A program made the position numbers and the translations under genes. 64,000 bases of DNA from Phycomyces blakesleeanus NRRL 1555(-) (Eukaryota; Mucoromycota; Mucoromycetes; Mucorales; Phycomycetaceae): contig NW_017265147.1 of the NCBI RefSeq assembly GCF_001638985.1, positions 279,545 to 343,544 of the forward strand. Direction: 5' to 3'. Positions within the stretch are counted from its first letter, which is position 1, and each line of letters starts with the position of its first letter. Shown piece after piece: positions 12,310-24,420 of the stretch. The notes under the pieces were generated by a model. That model did not search any database and was not told the DNA's origin. It saw only the letters and a list, made by a program, of their open reading frames with translations.

Positions 12310-12377
12310 AAACGATTCGCTCTATACACTCTATTCTATCTCTAAAAAATTACATCTTACAAAAGTCACATGATATA

Positions 12378-12820
12378 TAAATCCTTCTCTCTCTTTCTTT
12401 TTTTTTGTTCCTAAAATTCTAACAGCTATAATAAGGAGTTATCACAGGGTTTTTAGTGGGGTCACAGACTCAGGCTACAAGCCAAAAAGTGACTTGTTTG
12501 AAATTATAAAATCGTTGTAATGCCGAATTTTATAGTCGATTCATTCACAAAATGTGTTACTTATTACAAAAAAAAGGCAAAAACAAAATACCTCTTTATA
12601 TGCAAAAGATCCTTTCAATTTCTTATGAGAGTATATCTCAATAGGCATTATATTTATTTTGCAATATATTTATACTTCTCTTATATTTACTAACTTAGTG
12701 TTTTTTAATTGAATGGAATATGTTCATTTAGATACATTTTTAAATAAATATAGTAAATTAATCAAATGAAGTGAAATATAGCAAAAATATTAGCAACAAA
12801 TGAACAAAGCTATTCAAATA
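12378..12820. other. AT-rich spacer, no gene seen
   Basis: Low-complexity spacer between the Helitron end and the Crypton 3' end. No conserved structure was recognised. Confidence 0.4.
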
Positions 12821-13423
12821 CTAGCCAGAAGCAGTGACAGTACAAAATAAAAAAAAGCAAGATATGTATATAATTTTTATTTGTTTAAAGACGCATTGAA
12901 ATATTTGGTCTGTGTTTTTAGACAAAAAGTCTAAAGTCTTTCTTCTTCTTACTCGATTTGCTTCTGCAATCTTGACACTTGTTTTCTCACTTACAGAATG
13001 AATAACTGCGTACTCCTTGATGCAATTGACAATTTTTTTATATCTGTTAAAGAATTGATGATCATCATTTCTCCATGCAACACTATATCTCGTCTCCATC
13101 TCCTGTACTGAGACACAACTAGACAGCCCCACATATCACTCCCTTTACAAATCCGTTATTGTCTGTACACCTCTGCTCATTCTATATCTAGCAGGTGTGG
13201 CTGGCTGCTGGGAACTGCTTTCAGAACTGTGCACTTGGGGTGGGAATGGTGCCATGTTCATTGGTGGGACGCCAGCTCTTTCCCCTCCATCTTCTTGGAA
13301 GAATCTAAGGGAGATTCTCTCAGACACCAAATCATTGATCTGCTGTGAGAGAGCACCGTACCCAGTTGTCATTGCACTCATATATCCGGAGATATTGCTC
13401 TGCATATCTGCCAACTTTCTAAC

Positions 13424-14054
13424 TGTTGTGAATGAGTATTGATTACTGCTGAATCTGAGAGTAAGACTGAAGGATAAAATAATATCCTCAGCTATTCCAG
13501 TCAAACGGATCTCCCTTTATGATATTATCTAATACACAGATCATCATACACATAATTGATTATTTATTATTATCACCATGACATGGGATATACAAATACA
13601 TATACATTATATATATGGCATCATTATATTTCATCTACATATTTCTTTTATTATACAAATACTTAATTGAGAGACTACAACTACAACTATCTGATATTAT
13701 GAAACATTACCCGAGTATCTGGGTCGGAATACTAAAATATTACCAATAGCATAAATGCTCTTCTTTACCAAAACTCTTGGACTGATCTGACTGGAGAAGT
13801 ATCATATCAATTGGTCTTTCCGGATCTTTCCAGAAGAACAATACTCCTGGAAGATGACTCATCGTGATAAAGATTACTTAAGCACACACTGAATTACAAA
13901 TGAGAAAAACATATAAATATCAGTAGATAGTTCCGTGTAGAAAGACAATCGAATTTTATCATTCTTTACTTTTCTTTTGAAATAAACAACCTACACAAGT
14001 TCTCACGAATTCTTTCGTCTATATTATATTTTGCTTTATTTTCTCCCCACAACA
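13424..14054 (+). mobile_element. solo LTR, family 1, copy A (631 bp)
   Basis: The sequence runs from TGTTGTGAATGAG to CCCCACAACA, with short inverted TGTTG/CAACA ends. It is flanked by a perfect 5-bp target duplication ctaac (13419-13423 and 14055-14059). It is nearly identical to the copies at 15276 and 20259 and has the same orientation. It lies inside the coding part of the minus-strand Crypton. No internal region is present, so it is a solo LTR left by LTR-LTR recombination. The ends and duplication length fit a Ty3/gypsy LTR. Confidence 0.95.
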
Positions 14055-15275
14055 CTAACCATCAGAGGCATTTCCCTCTGCAGAAGCACATCTGCAGACT
14101 CAATATCTGTCTCAATGAAAGTATCAACTGATCTAAAACATTGACATATAAATATATTAGAGCTATGTATTTTTGTCATGGCATTGTATTTTTTCTTACC
14201 TTTTAAATTCCATATATTCTGGATCATCGAATATAGCATGCAACCACAATGGATACCCTGGAGTTTTTCTTATCATTAGCACAGAATCCTGAAGAAAAGT
14301 GATTCTTAATTGCTTCAGAAGCTCCAGGAATCCATGTGCGGCTGCTGTCTGCTGGCAAGCACCAGACAAGATCCTGTCATACCAGAAGTCAACCATTGGG
14401 AACACCTTACGCTGGAGCGACTTGGACAGCTTTACCTGGGCTCTTGGTAGGTAAAACTGCCCCTCACCCAAAGGAAACCCAGCCATTGTACACATGGCAC
14501 CTCTTGGAAGATTCGTCAGATAGGCGCCATTCATGGTACCGCTGTTCCAGTGGCCTTGTCTTCGAATGTCAGATTCATCTGCACCACTCATATTGGACAT
14601 TCTTGCAGATGATTCTTGGGCAGCGTGGGGCTTCACTGTGGACACAATTCCACACGCCTTGAAGGCTCTGTTTATTGCTTCAAGATGTGTGGAGTACGGC
14701 ATTTCTCTAGTCGAATCCTGACCAGATCGCAGCAACTTGTGGCTGAACCAACTATCAGATGTCTCAAGGGAGGGAAAGGCTTCCCCATTGACATGCCATC
14801 TCCAAAAGAAATAGCATCCAAGTGCCATAAATGGGCAGATCTCGACCTTGGCGTTTCTCAGGCATGCTGCAAGCTCGACTCCCCCAAACTGATTTGTCTT
14901 GCCTTGCTTCAAGATCAGAATAAAAGCAGGGAATTCAGATGGCCCTTCACAATTCAACATGACCATCTGAAGATCAGCAAACTCGGCCTTTCTGACAGAT
15001 TCATCACGCAGCATACAGAAATGTGACAATAGAAAGGATACTGCATTTCTCAAATCTCCTCCACTTGATTGAGAGAAGTAATAACTGATAATGCTAGCAA
15101 TTTCAGTCTCTTTTGTGTAGCCATCTACCAGAGTTCCTTGACCACGGTCTTGGTTTTCTGCATGGCAGGCATGCTTGTCATTGAACTTCATATTATCCAA
15201 CAATTGGATGCAGGTCTTGTGTGGGTGAAGGTAATTGTTTACACCGATCTTGACTTGCTGCTGGTACATGTCCAC

Positions 15276-15906
15276 TGTTGTGAATGAGTATTGATTACTG
15301 CTGAATCTGAGAGTAAGACTGAAGGATAAAATAATATCCTCAGCTATTCCAGTCAAACGGATCTCCCTTTATGATATTATCTAATACACAGATCATCATA
15401 CACATAATTGATTATTTTTTATTATCACCATGACATGGGATATACAAATACATATACATTATATATATGGCATCATTATATTTCATCTACACATTTCTTT
15501 TATTATACAAATACTTAATTGAGAGACTACAACTACAACTATCTAATATTATGAAACATTACCCGAGTATCTGGGTCGGAATACTAAAATATTACCAATA
15601 GCATAAATGCTCTTCTTTACCAAAACTCTTGGACTGATCTGACTGGAGAAGTATCATATCAATTGGTCTTTCCGGATCTTTCCAGAAGAACAATACTCCT
15701 GGAATATGACTCATCGTGATAAAGATTACTTAAGCACACACTGAATTACAAATTAGAAAAACATATAAATATCAGTAGATAGTTCCGTGTAGAAAGACAA
15801 TCGAATTTTATATTTCTTTACTTTTCTTTTGAAATAAACAACCTACACAAGTTCTCACGAATTCTTTCGTCTATATTATATTTTGCTTTATTTTCTCCCC
15901 ACAACA
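15276..15906 (+). mobile_element. solo LTR, family 1, copy B (631 bp)
   Basis: Same TGTTG...CAACA sequence and length as copies A and C, with a different perfect 5-bp target duplication, tccac (15271-15275 and 15907-15911). The separate duplication shows this is an independent insertion rather than the second LTR of one element together with copy A. It splits the Crypton recombinase exon. Confidence 0.95.
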
Positions 15907-16323
15907 TCCACAAGTGCAGCAAGGTAAGTCATTGCAGTATCATACTTGATTGTTCGTCCAGTGTTTCATCTGTGGGTTTGGTTGACAATCTAATAGAAGA
16001 AAAAATATTTAATTTTATTACTTACAAGATATATTTCCAAAAAAAAACAGCAAAAAACATACACAATCTTTAAGAAACAAATGGAGTTTATCTCCATATA
16101 CAGTGTAGCGATTCTCAGAATAAATGCTTGGGAAGGTTTTGTCACACCAATCTCTGTACTCCTTTTGCTTAGAAGCATAGCTTCTTTTTGTGTTTTCTGG
16201 TCTGTTGACTTCAGCTTCACGAGAAGTAGCCACTTGAGCTTCAACCATTCTAACGTTTACATCAGAAGTTGTGGCGGAATAGGGGAAAGAGTTTTAGTTA
16301 ATTTTGAATAGGTATTAAAGGAT

Positions 16324-16516
16324 CTGGAAAGATGAAGAAATTGCACTTTTACATGATACTTATACTGGTTTTTTTTGTCAAAGATTATCAGTAACGGCTA
16401 ATTGGGTTCCTGGAAGTAATGTACTCACATCTAAAACATTATTTTCAAAAACTAATTACGTTCAAACTACTTCTCTTGTAACATTGCTAATCAGCATAAA
16501 CGTAGATTAGATCTTA
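16324..16516 (+). pseudogene. fragment of an unrecognised coding exon
   Basis: An open stretch on the plus strand reads WKDEEIALLHDTYTG followed by NWVPGSNVLTSKTLF and ends before a GTAAGC. The WKDEE start resembles a Myb/SANT-like helix, but this is weak. It has a stop near its end and no recognisable partner exons, so it looks like a relic of a gene destroyed by the surrounding insertions. Confidence 0.3.
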
Positions 16517-17138
16517 GTTGGAAATGGTAAGCAAATATTCTTAGAGCTCGATTATAGAAAGATAGTGAAAAACTTCTTTAATAAAGAAATATATCTTTAA
16601 AATTTTTCTTTTGTTTCTACCTCTTTATATTGCTTAGACTGATTTCTGACAGCAATTTTATGAATTTTAATGCTTAATAAGATGTGAATAAAAGAGCTTT
16701 TAATAGTAAATATGCTGTTAAATTATATATATATGGCAAAAAGTCAAGAAGTACTCAATAAAAAATTCCCTTCTTGTTCAAGATGTTAAATAACATGTTT
16801 ATCAATATTATGCTAGCTTTTCAGATGTGTGTAAAAGAACGTATTATTGAATAAAGTCTTTATTATGCAGTGTATAACTTATGTGAATATGAAAAAATAA
16901 TCATGGTGATCTTTATTGAAAATAATTTGTTATTTTTGGGTGAGTATCAGAAATAATGACTGTTATTACAGCTCTGATAGTTATAAGCGGGCGACCAGAA
17001 AAATCTTTAAAAATCCTCATCCCTTGATAATATTTTTAATCATGCTGCATACAAAGTAACATTGCTATAGAAAAATACTGCTATGTAGATATGAAGATCA
17101 GTGAAAAGATATTATCAATGTTAATAGCTTTTATGGTC
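16517..17138. other. AT-rich spacer, no gene seen
   Basis: Low-complexity spacer between the Crypton and the interrupted solo LTR. Nothing conserved was recognised. Confidence 0.4.
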
Positions 17139-17155
17139 TGTTGTAAATGAGTATT
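17139..17155 (+). mobile_element. solo LTR, family 2, left fragment
   Basis: TGTTGTAAATGAGTATT is identical to the first 17 bases of the intact family 2 LTR at 61665. The rest of this LTR resumes at 22534 after the CACTA insertion. The outer 5-bp target duplication of the LTR is tggtc, at 17134-17138 and 23053-23057. Confidence 0.92.
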
Positions 17156-17647
17156 CACTATGGGAAAAAATGGCGGTTTTTTGCTTTTGTGACTATGTTT
17201 TCGGCCTATAATAGTTAAAAAATCACTAAAAATCCAATTTGAAACTAGAAAATCTCTGTTTTTTGAAAAGGTTGACAAAAAGCAAATTGACCACCTAAAA
17301 TTAAATCTCCTGATAGACAAAAGTAAGCTTTAACTACAGACTTTACATTTTTAGTAAATGTAGATTGCATTTGATGACTATTAAAAGTCAGAAGAAAAAG
17401 AGAAGAAAATATCTAAACTTTCTGCTGAGAGAATACAATATGTTAAGACAATTTGAAAAAAAAATGTATTACAAAAAAAAACAAATTATAGGTCTGCAAG
17501 AGAACCAAGTGACAATTTTGGGCCGCGGTTAAGCTCTGGCCACACTATGTATGTTGTTGTTGTTGTTGTTGTATTTATAGTTGCGTCCAACTTCACCAAA
17601 CCAACCAATTCTTTGACATCTGCCAGATGAACTACCTTTGGCTTCAT

Positions 17648-20600
17648 TTACCCATTGTTAACAACTGGTATACTATTTACCAAACAGACTGCCACAATCT
17701 CTACAAGAGCAAGCAGCCACCTCTTGTTATTGAGCTTGTGCTCAAAGAAGACAACAACTTTTCTGAAGAAATCCTTGTAAACTGGGGAGTATGTAGAATT
17801 TATGTTGCGGTTTTCATCAATCTGAATCTGTAATCTGATGTTATGTACCTCCCTTACATAATTTTGGTTGAGTGCAGAGTCAATCACACAACCATTGACA
17901 AATGCCTTGCGGCTAGTTTATATAGCTGCTTCAATCATACTACACTCTTCCCCCTTTGATTCATAGAAGTCTTCAAGAAGTTTCGAAAGACAAGAAATGC
18001 CTTCAAAACTGTCTCGGATCATTCTATTCCTCAAAGGCCCCCAGAACTCAATATCAGACCCAGCACCAACATGCTCACCCTCATCTGTCAACGGCCAACC
18101 AGCAGTGGAATCTTCATATTGTAAGTGTTGTGCTGCTTTTGCTTCTGTAATCATGACAGTGGCTCTGGCCTCTGCTTGTCATATTTGTGCTAAGCCAAGC
18201 ATGATATTGCCAGCATTAACATTTATAGCAGAATTACTCTTGATAGCCCTTGAGTATTCACCAATTGCCTGTTCCACGGATCTGGCACTATATTCACGAG
18301 GTGGGCCATATGCATCAATCATAAGAGGATAGTGCTGAAGAAGATGCTGGTTTATAGTGAAAATATTGATTTTGATTTTTCCACTTGTAAGCAGTGATTC
18401 CAGGTATATGTTCCATATTTCAAGTTTACTGAAGAAAAATAGTTAGAATAAATAATAGAATAACACATAACTTTTACTAAAATATACCTTTTGATAGAGG
18501 TCTGTTCCTCTGCTGATAACTCCCAGCTCATGAGTAGGTTATATGCTTGAACCAAGCCAAGTAACACATTCCAGGCAGTTGCATCTCCAATACGCTCTGC
18601 CACCAGCATAGAGACAACAAACAGAAGAAAGTCTGCCCAATTGATGGCCTTGAATGACCCGGGGTTCTTGTATACATTTCTCTAATTGCCATGGAATGAT
18701 GTAGGGATAGTATTTCTTGTTTTGTACATTGCTGTACTGATCTCCTTTCGAACACTAGAATAAAGAGCAAAACAATGGTCTGTTCCATAGGTACCAGAAA
18801 CCAAACCCCAGACCTGCTTGCTTATTCCATGGCAAAGTCCATTCATCTCATCGAGGGCAAAAAACAATGGTCCAGAGAATACCTTCAATGTTGCCAGAGG
18901 GGATTGTCCGTTTAACCCTTTGCAGCTGAATGCACTGGCCTGGGCAAAGTTCTGAAGTATTGTCCGTGCTTGGGACATTGGCCGACAACATGACAGATAT
19001 GGCAACTGTCTTTGCTCATATGTCCAGAATGACATGCCAAATTTGCTAAGGCGGGAATGTCACCAGTGACTATTAAGACATGTATCTTGGCACGAATGGT
19101 CTCATTTGGTGTCTTGACGACCATCCCTTTGCTCTTCAACACCAGGAGCTCTTTCATTGTTGGTTCCATGAACGACCAGAAATTGGCAGGTGCGTCTGGA
19201 CCTGAGATCATTGCGATCTGGAGCATTCTGCTTCTCTCATACCAGACCATGGGATTCAGGTTAAGAATGGTGGCATGGAGGATCGTTACAGAACCAGGAA
19301 CATTGTGTGGCATGAATCCATCAACAGACAACGAAATTGCAATGTCATCTTTTCCGGAAAACAGATGTTTCGCTTGCTGGTAAACCTGGCCATCAAACAC
19401 ATTGGTTTTACTTCCATCCGAGCTTGACTCATGATTATGGTGGTAATGCATATCTGCTCTTGTATTCTCATTGGCTAACGCAAGAGCCAGTTGTCTTGCC
19501 AATGGAAGCTGTATCATTGTGGCAGCAGCAACCAGATTACCACCCTCGGTTTCTCCACGTCTTGTTTTGTACCGGCTTTGTCCACAGTTGGAGCACTCAG
19601 TCTGGGATGGACTGGTAAAAAGCATACATCCCCTCTGACAGATATCATGGACTATCTCTTCAACATCAGAGAAACACTTCAAAAGCTTTTTGCCAAGATG
19701 AGGAATATATGCTCTGTATGTAATACAAGTCAACGTTTCCAAAATGCTGTTGAAATGCTTGACTATCATTTCATGGGCATTGCGGAAGATACCAAAATCC
19801 TTAATGATCTTGAGAAACTCAAAGTTCTTTGCATCGTCTTTGTCAGGGGTAGGTGCAGACTGACTGAAGTCAAAAACCAAAGGAGATGTTTTGTTTTCAA
19901 TGATATCCATGTCATTGCCAAGTTCTGCATTATACTTTAATAAGATAAATAATAATTAGCATTATATAATAAGACATGTATATATATCTTATCATAGACT
20001 CATCATTATCATCATTACTGAAGATATTCATAATTGGATCATTGTTATCTTTGCTGTTGAGTGTATCCATGATCTGATCTTCGATTGCATCAGCACGCTC
20101 TCTGCTTGTTTATGAAGATAACAATATAATTAATTACACTTTCTAATAGTATGTATGTAATTTGTAGTCTTACTCGATAGTGTCGCTCGAGACAGTGTTC
20201 AAAACAACACTGACTTGTCCAGGAACAGGCGTGGTCTGTGAAGTCTGGATATCATTATTGTTGTGAATGAGTATTGATTACTGCTGAATCTGAGAGTAAG
20301 ACTGAAGGATAAAATAATATCCTCAGCTATTCCAGTCAAACGGATCTCCCTTTATGATATTATCTAATACACAGATCATCATACACATAATTGATTATTT
20401 ATTATTATCACCATGACATGGGATATACAAATACATATACATTATATATATGGCATCATTATATTTCATCTACATATTTCTTTTATTATACAAATACTTA
20501 ATTGAGAGACTACAACTACAACTATCTAATATTATGAAACATTACCCGAGTATCTGGGTCGGAATACTAAAATATTACCAATAGCATAAATGCTCTTCTT

Positions 20601-21012
20601 TACCAAAACTCTTGGACTGATCTGACTGGAGAAGTATCATATCAATTGGTCTTTCCGGATCTTTCCAGAAGAACAATACTCCTGGAATATGACTCATCGT
20701 GATAAAGATTACTTAAGCACACACTGAATTACAAATTAGAAAAACATATAAATATCAGTAGATAGTTCCGTGTAGAAAGAGAATCGAATTTTATCATTCT
20801 TTACTTTTCTTTTGAAATAAACAACCTACACAAGTTCTCACAAATGCTTTCGTCTATATTATATTTTGCTTTATTTTCTCCCCACAACAATTATGTCTTC
20901 TATGATGGTTCTTAAAGCATTGAGCTCTACAACTCTTAGCTTTTTTTAAATTGGTGTGGCGCTCTTTGCATTGATTGCATTGGTAACTATCAAGAATTGA
21001 ATTTGAAGACAT
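17648..21012 (-). pseudogene. CACTA (Tnp2-type) transposase of element C1
   Basis: It starts at ATG 21012 (MSSNSILDSYQCNQC) with a C-x2-C..H-type zinc finger, then is cut by the solo LTR at 20259-20889. Acidic exons follow around 20250-20170 and 20105-20000. The main exon from about 19939 contains CSNCGQSRYKTRRG, ISLSVDGFMPHNVPG, NLNPMVWYERSRMLQIAMI, FMEPTMKELLVLKSKGM, IVTGDIPALANLACHSGHM and a C-x2-C (CHICHV), which identify the Tnp2 transposase family. The frame changes at 18912-19035 (continuing SPLATLKVFSGPLFFALDEMNG) and again near 18680. It runs in pieces to the stop at 17648. The family shape and neighbouring CACTA ends agree. Frameshifts and the LTR make it non-functional. Confidence 0.8.
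20259..20889 (+). mobile_element. solo LTR, family 1, copy C (631 bp)
   Basis: Nearly identical to copies A and B, same orientation, with perfect 5-bp target duplication attat (20254-20258 and 20890-20894). It interrupts the 5' coding part of the C1 transposase, so it is younger than the CACTA insertion, which in turn is younger than the family 2 LTR around it. Confidence 0.95.
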
Positions 21013-21347
21013 TTTTAGGTTGGAAATAAACACTTAAGAATAAAGGTATGAATATTGATAATTCCTTTTAAATAATATGACTTTATACTTAATAGTGTTG
21101 AGATTTGTATAGACTTAATGACTACAAGTAGGCAATGACATAGATGATACAAATATAAACTCAGGAACAGAAGCTAAAACATTGTGTAATAGCTGTTATT
21201 AGAACTACAGTAACCCAATAATAATATTGGCTGGACCAATAGGTTAAACGCATTTATATGAAACTAATAATAGACAATAGAAAATTTTTTTGGCCTTTAT
21301 CTTTCTTTCACAATAATTCTTTTTCTCAGGTAAACCAAACTCTCAAC
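21013..21347. promoter_or_regulatory. putative bidirectional promoter region of element C1
   Basis: This 335-bp AT-rich interval separates the start codons of the leftward transposase and the rightward accessory gene, so it must hold both promoters if the genes were expressed. It has a CT-rich, T-rich tract just upstream of ATG 21348. No specific operator could be recognised; the assignment is from position only. Confidence 0.4.
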
Positions 21348-22002
21348 ATGAATAGCACAGATAACAATTCCATCTCTTTGCTATACGTCATGTACAATGA
21401 GATACTATTTTTGAAGGCAGGCCAAGAAAAGTTCAAACTTGAAATGAAGGCACAGATCGAAGAGTTGAAGCTCGAAATGAAGACAAGCATCAAAGATTTG
21501 AATTTGGAGATTACTGCTCTTCAGAGCCAACTGGAGAATAGAAACATTTCCAACCAACACACTTCGCCTTCTGTATCTCCTATTGTAAGACAAAAAATAA
21601 AACGAGTTGAATATATATTAATATGTCATTTAATAGTCTAGTGCTAATACTATCTGCAAACCAGTGAGCATATTCCGTGAAATAACTTTAAAGCATATCT
21701 TCAAGATGATAAGTGAAGACCTTGGCATTGAAGTAACAAGTAACAAAAAGGCCACACTCAATATGTGTACAAAGCTTATATGTGATGATATGGCTGCCCA
21801 TCCTTCGGTGATCGCTCTTGGTCCTAATCCTAGCTGGGGGTCTATACCAGTAGCACTTAAGAAAGAAATGTGTGCCAGGCATGCAAATATAATGAAGGAT
21901 TCTGGTATAGACTTCACTAGATGTCTCGGAAACTGGGCATCAACTGCAAGAGTTGCACATCTCTGGAGGGACCGCCATAAAAGATTACAGTCTCATAAGT
22001 AA
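21348..22002 (+). CDS. intact accessory gene of CACTA element C1 (200 aa)
   Basis: Exon 1 is 21348-21584 (79 codons). A 52-bp intron with GTAAGA donor and TTAATAG acceptor ends at 21636. Exon 2 is 21637-22002, so the product is 200 residues without any lesion. The N-terminal half is a predicted coiled coil (FKLEMKAQIEELKLEMKTSI and continuing heptads). The C-terminal half is basic and Trp-rich (IDFTRCLGNWASTARVAHLW), ending KRLQSHK. It is transcribed away from the transposase, inside the mapped CACTA ends. I do not recognise the family. By analogy with plant En/Spm TnpA, a small DNA-binding partner of the transposase is plausible, but only context supports this. Confidence 0.7.
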
Positions 22003-22533
22003 TCCGGTGTAGTGGAATTGAATAGGATATTTTACTATGAAAACCTAGAATATTAAATAGTAAATAGCCAATAAAATAAACAATATTATTTATTTTTCTG
22101 TCATAACAACCAATAAAAATGATTAATAAAAATGATCTTCTATTGTAATAAACAATAAAAATTTGTATTTATTAAAATGATCAAACATTTACATGTATAT
22201 TATGTAATAAAAAACTGTTTTCATAAAAGTAACATTAAAAAAAAATTACTAGTGTCCAATAGAATTCCTTTCTAAGCTAAAGTATTAAAGTAATAAATGA
22301 CATTTAAGAGAGTACTCAATAAAAGTAATTGATTATATAATATACTTTATACAATAAAAAATGAAACACTGTCCAATAGAAGAGCCAACAAAAGAGAATC
22401 AGAAAGCGGAGATCTGGAATATGTATTTAAACTCCAGGGGGGCAAAGTGGATATTTGGCAAAAAACCGCCACAAAGCTGCCTTGTCAAACCGTCATAAAG
22501 CAGCCATAAAACCCCACTTTTTTTCCCGTAGTG

Positions 22534-23052
22534 ATTGACTACTGCTGTAATTGAGAATAAGTCTGAATAAAATAATATAAGGCCTCAGCTATTCCAGTCA
22601 AAGGTGTCTACTGATTACTTTATTACTTAATACACAGGTTTAGTGTGCATGATAGTGATTATATTTCATATGATGATATCACTATAATATGGGATACATC
22701 AGTGGATTGTTATAAGTATAATTATAGCCCATAAACATATTTACTTTCAATGTTAATACTTCATTGGGACTACACACATTTATATAATTAATCATACATT
22801 AATTATCCCAAGATCACGTTGCTCTGATTAAGGCTCAGATAGGATCGATTACCTGACCTCAGTCATATAATTTTCCTGATCCAAAACAATACAAATAGCA
22901 GTAGTAATTCAGTGTAGGAACATCGTCAAATTTTGATACCAAATCTTGTTCAATAAACAAACCCTACACAAGTTCTGACAAATCTTTGTTCCTCGTTTCA
23001 AATCTTGAATTCTTCCTCTTACAACTTCTTAAAAACTTCAACTATTACAACA
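22534..23052 (+). mobile_element. solo LTR, family 2, right fragment
   Basis: From attgactactgctg onward this matches the family 2 LTR at 61678-62196 over about 515 bp and ends in TTACAACA. It is followed by tggtc (23053-23057), which equals 17134-17138. With the left fragment it rebuilds a complete LTR of about 533 bp. There is no internal sequence, so it was already a solo LTR or became one later. Confidence 0.92.
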
Positions 23053-23057
23053 TGGTC

Positions 23058-24420
23058 CATTACTAATCAAACTTCATTTTGATCATAATTAGACTTGCAT
23101 CATCCAGCCCATTAAAGATATAAATACTCAGAATAAAAGTATTGATATATTGTAAAAAGAAACAAATACAAAGCTTTGTATTATTTCATGTTCATTCAAT
23201 ATCAAAGATATGTTATTTAAAATAAATTCGTTCAGATCACAAACACTAAAGTTCTTTTTTCCTTCTTTTTTTCTTTCTTTATATATAGGTATAAATTATT
23301 TCAGTTATTACTATTGTTTTTTACTTCTTTCATGCAATATTTTTCAAGTAGTTAGCAAATTTTTAAAATATATTAAAATACTTAGACATGTACTAGGGCA
23401 TCTTTTACCCCAAAATTTTCAACTTGAGAAAATAAAATAAAAAGTGTTGACTATAATTTCAGCAGAATTCTATTTTTCAATAAAGCTTTTTTTAATAAAC
23501 TTGAGTATATATAACTTCCTAATAAGGATATAATCTCTGGATGTACAGGAAAAAGCATTGTAACACTAATGGTTAAATACTGGATTTTTATTTGCCAAAA
23601 CAAAGTTGTAAGAGCTGTGTTTCAAATTCTGTCATTTCTTACAGTAATTATCTTAACAATTTTTAAGATATTATCTACAGTATACAGACCTGAGGTCCCC
23701 GCATGTCTCAAGCCATCTAATTTTTTCATATTGGAGAGTGAAAAAAAAGTGAGTAATACTCACAATTGGTTTTTTTTCTATGTAAATTGCAAGAATTACT
23801 CACAATAGTTCGAGGTTTGGGTCTAAAATCAAGAAGACATTTAAATGGACCAATAAACTACATAGAATAGGGACTTAATAGGAATTACTAGCACAACAAT
23901 TTTCTTTTGGAGAAAAAAAGTGGTATTCATATATTAAATTGGCTTTAATAAAAAATACAAAAGACGTATAAAGATGATTTAAAAGAAATAATTGATAGTA
24001 AAGATGTGTTGAAACCTTGATATTTATATAATAAATATCTGCCAAGAACTATATATTGTCTTTATAGACTTGATGGATAGTTAATTATAAAAAATAGAAG
24101 CTGTGGCAGGTGTGTGTACAAGAAAGGAAAGTCTAAAGATAGCTACAATATACATGTCTTTTAGATATAAAATACTTATTTTTGGGAGTGTGGCACAATG
24201 GCTTTTAGGAACCAATATTAATAAATAGTGGCTGGAATGTTAAGGCTTTAACTATCTGACAGCTCACGTCTTAATCTGATTACATTTCCACTGCATTGAT
24301 TGGTACATTTGAATATAACATTGAGCCATAATTTAATATCAAAAAGTATAAATACAAGACAATTTCTTTTTTTCTTTACATCCTTACTATTTATAATAAA
24401 ATACCCTCGACATCTCCATC
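23058..24420. other. AT-rich intergenic, no gene seen
   Basis: T- and A-rich spacer up to the second Crypton. Short open frames here have low-complexity, Phe/Ile-rich composition and are not supported. The last 60 bases are the likely 5' leader of the Crypton gene. Confidence 0.45.

Larger units (their letters stand above)
7170..12377 (+). mobile_element. Helitron-type rolling-circle transposon, decayed
   Basis: Its gene encodes the Helitron N-terminal domain, HUH-type Rep nuclease and Pif1-type helicase. The exact ends are not certain. tatatcatgtgac at 7170-7182 is the reverse complement of gtcacatgatata at 12365-12377, and the same motif recurs at 12255-12267 beside a hairpin, so these are offered as candidate ends. 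Canonical Helitrons have TC and CTRR ends without inverted repeats, so a Helentron-like arrangement would be needed. The boundaries are therefore provisional. Confidence 0.5.
12821..16248 (-). pseudogene. Crypton tyrosine recombinase, interrupted by two solo LTRs
   Basis: The gene reads leftward. The N-terminal exon at 16248 (starts MVEAQVATSREAEV) contains NTKRSYASKQKEYRDWC. After an intron the frame is cut by an LTR (15276-15906) and resumes as MYQQQVKIGVNNYLHPHK. The recombinase core (15275 to about 14200) shows YTKETEIASIISYYF, LLSHFCMLRDESVR, then KPHAAQESSARM, IRRQGHWN and MNGAYLTNL with the candidate Tyr nucleophile. The usual box-II Arg after HAA is Gln here. A short intron is followed by a second LTR (13424-14054). 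Then comes a Gln/Met-rich linker and a GCR1_C-type DNA-binding domain (MSRGVQTITDL..YVGLSSCVSVQEMETRY), broken by two stops at about 13133-13146. The domain order matches fungal Cryptons. The copy is dead. Confidence 0.8.
17156..22533. mobile_element. CACTA transposon (element C1), 5.4 kb
   Basis: The left end CACTATGGGAAAAAATGGCG (17156) matches the inverted right end, whose reverse complement starts CACTACGGGAAAAAAAG (22533 leftward). The GGCGGTTTTTTGC motif recurs near both ends. A 3-bp target duplication att flanks it (17153-17155 and 22534-22536), as expected for CACTA/EnSpm. Joining the flanks restores a continuous family 2 LTR, which fixes the ends to the base. It carries a Tnp2-type transposase gene leftward from 21012 and a small gene rightward from 21348. 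A family 1 solo LTR sits inside it. Confidence 0.93.

Noticed and set aside
14055..15275. Internal region of a full-length retroelement between two family 1 LTRs
   Set aside because: Each LTR has its own, different 5-bp target duplication and the sequence between encodes Crypton recombinase on the other strand.
14336..15287. Several plus-strand open frames of 60-136 codons
   Set aside because: They are antisense to the Crypton recombinase exon, whose frame and motifs are on the minus strand.
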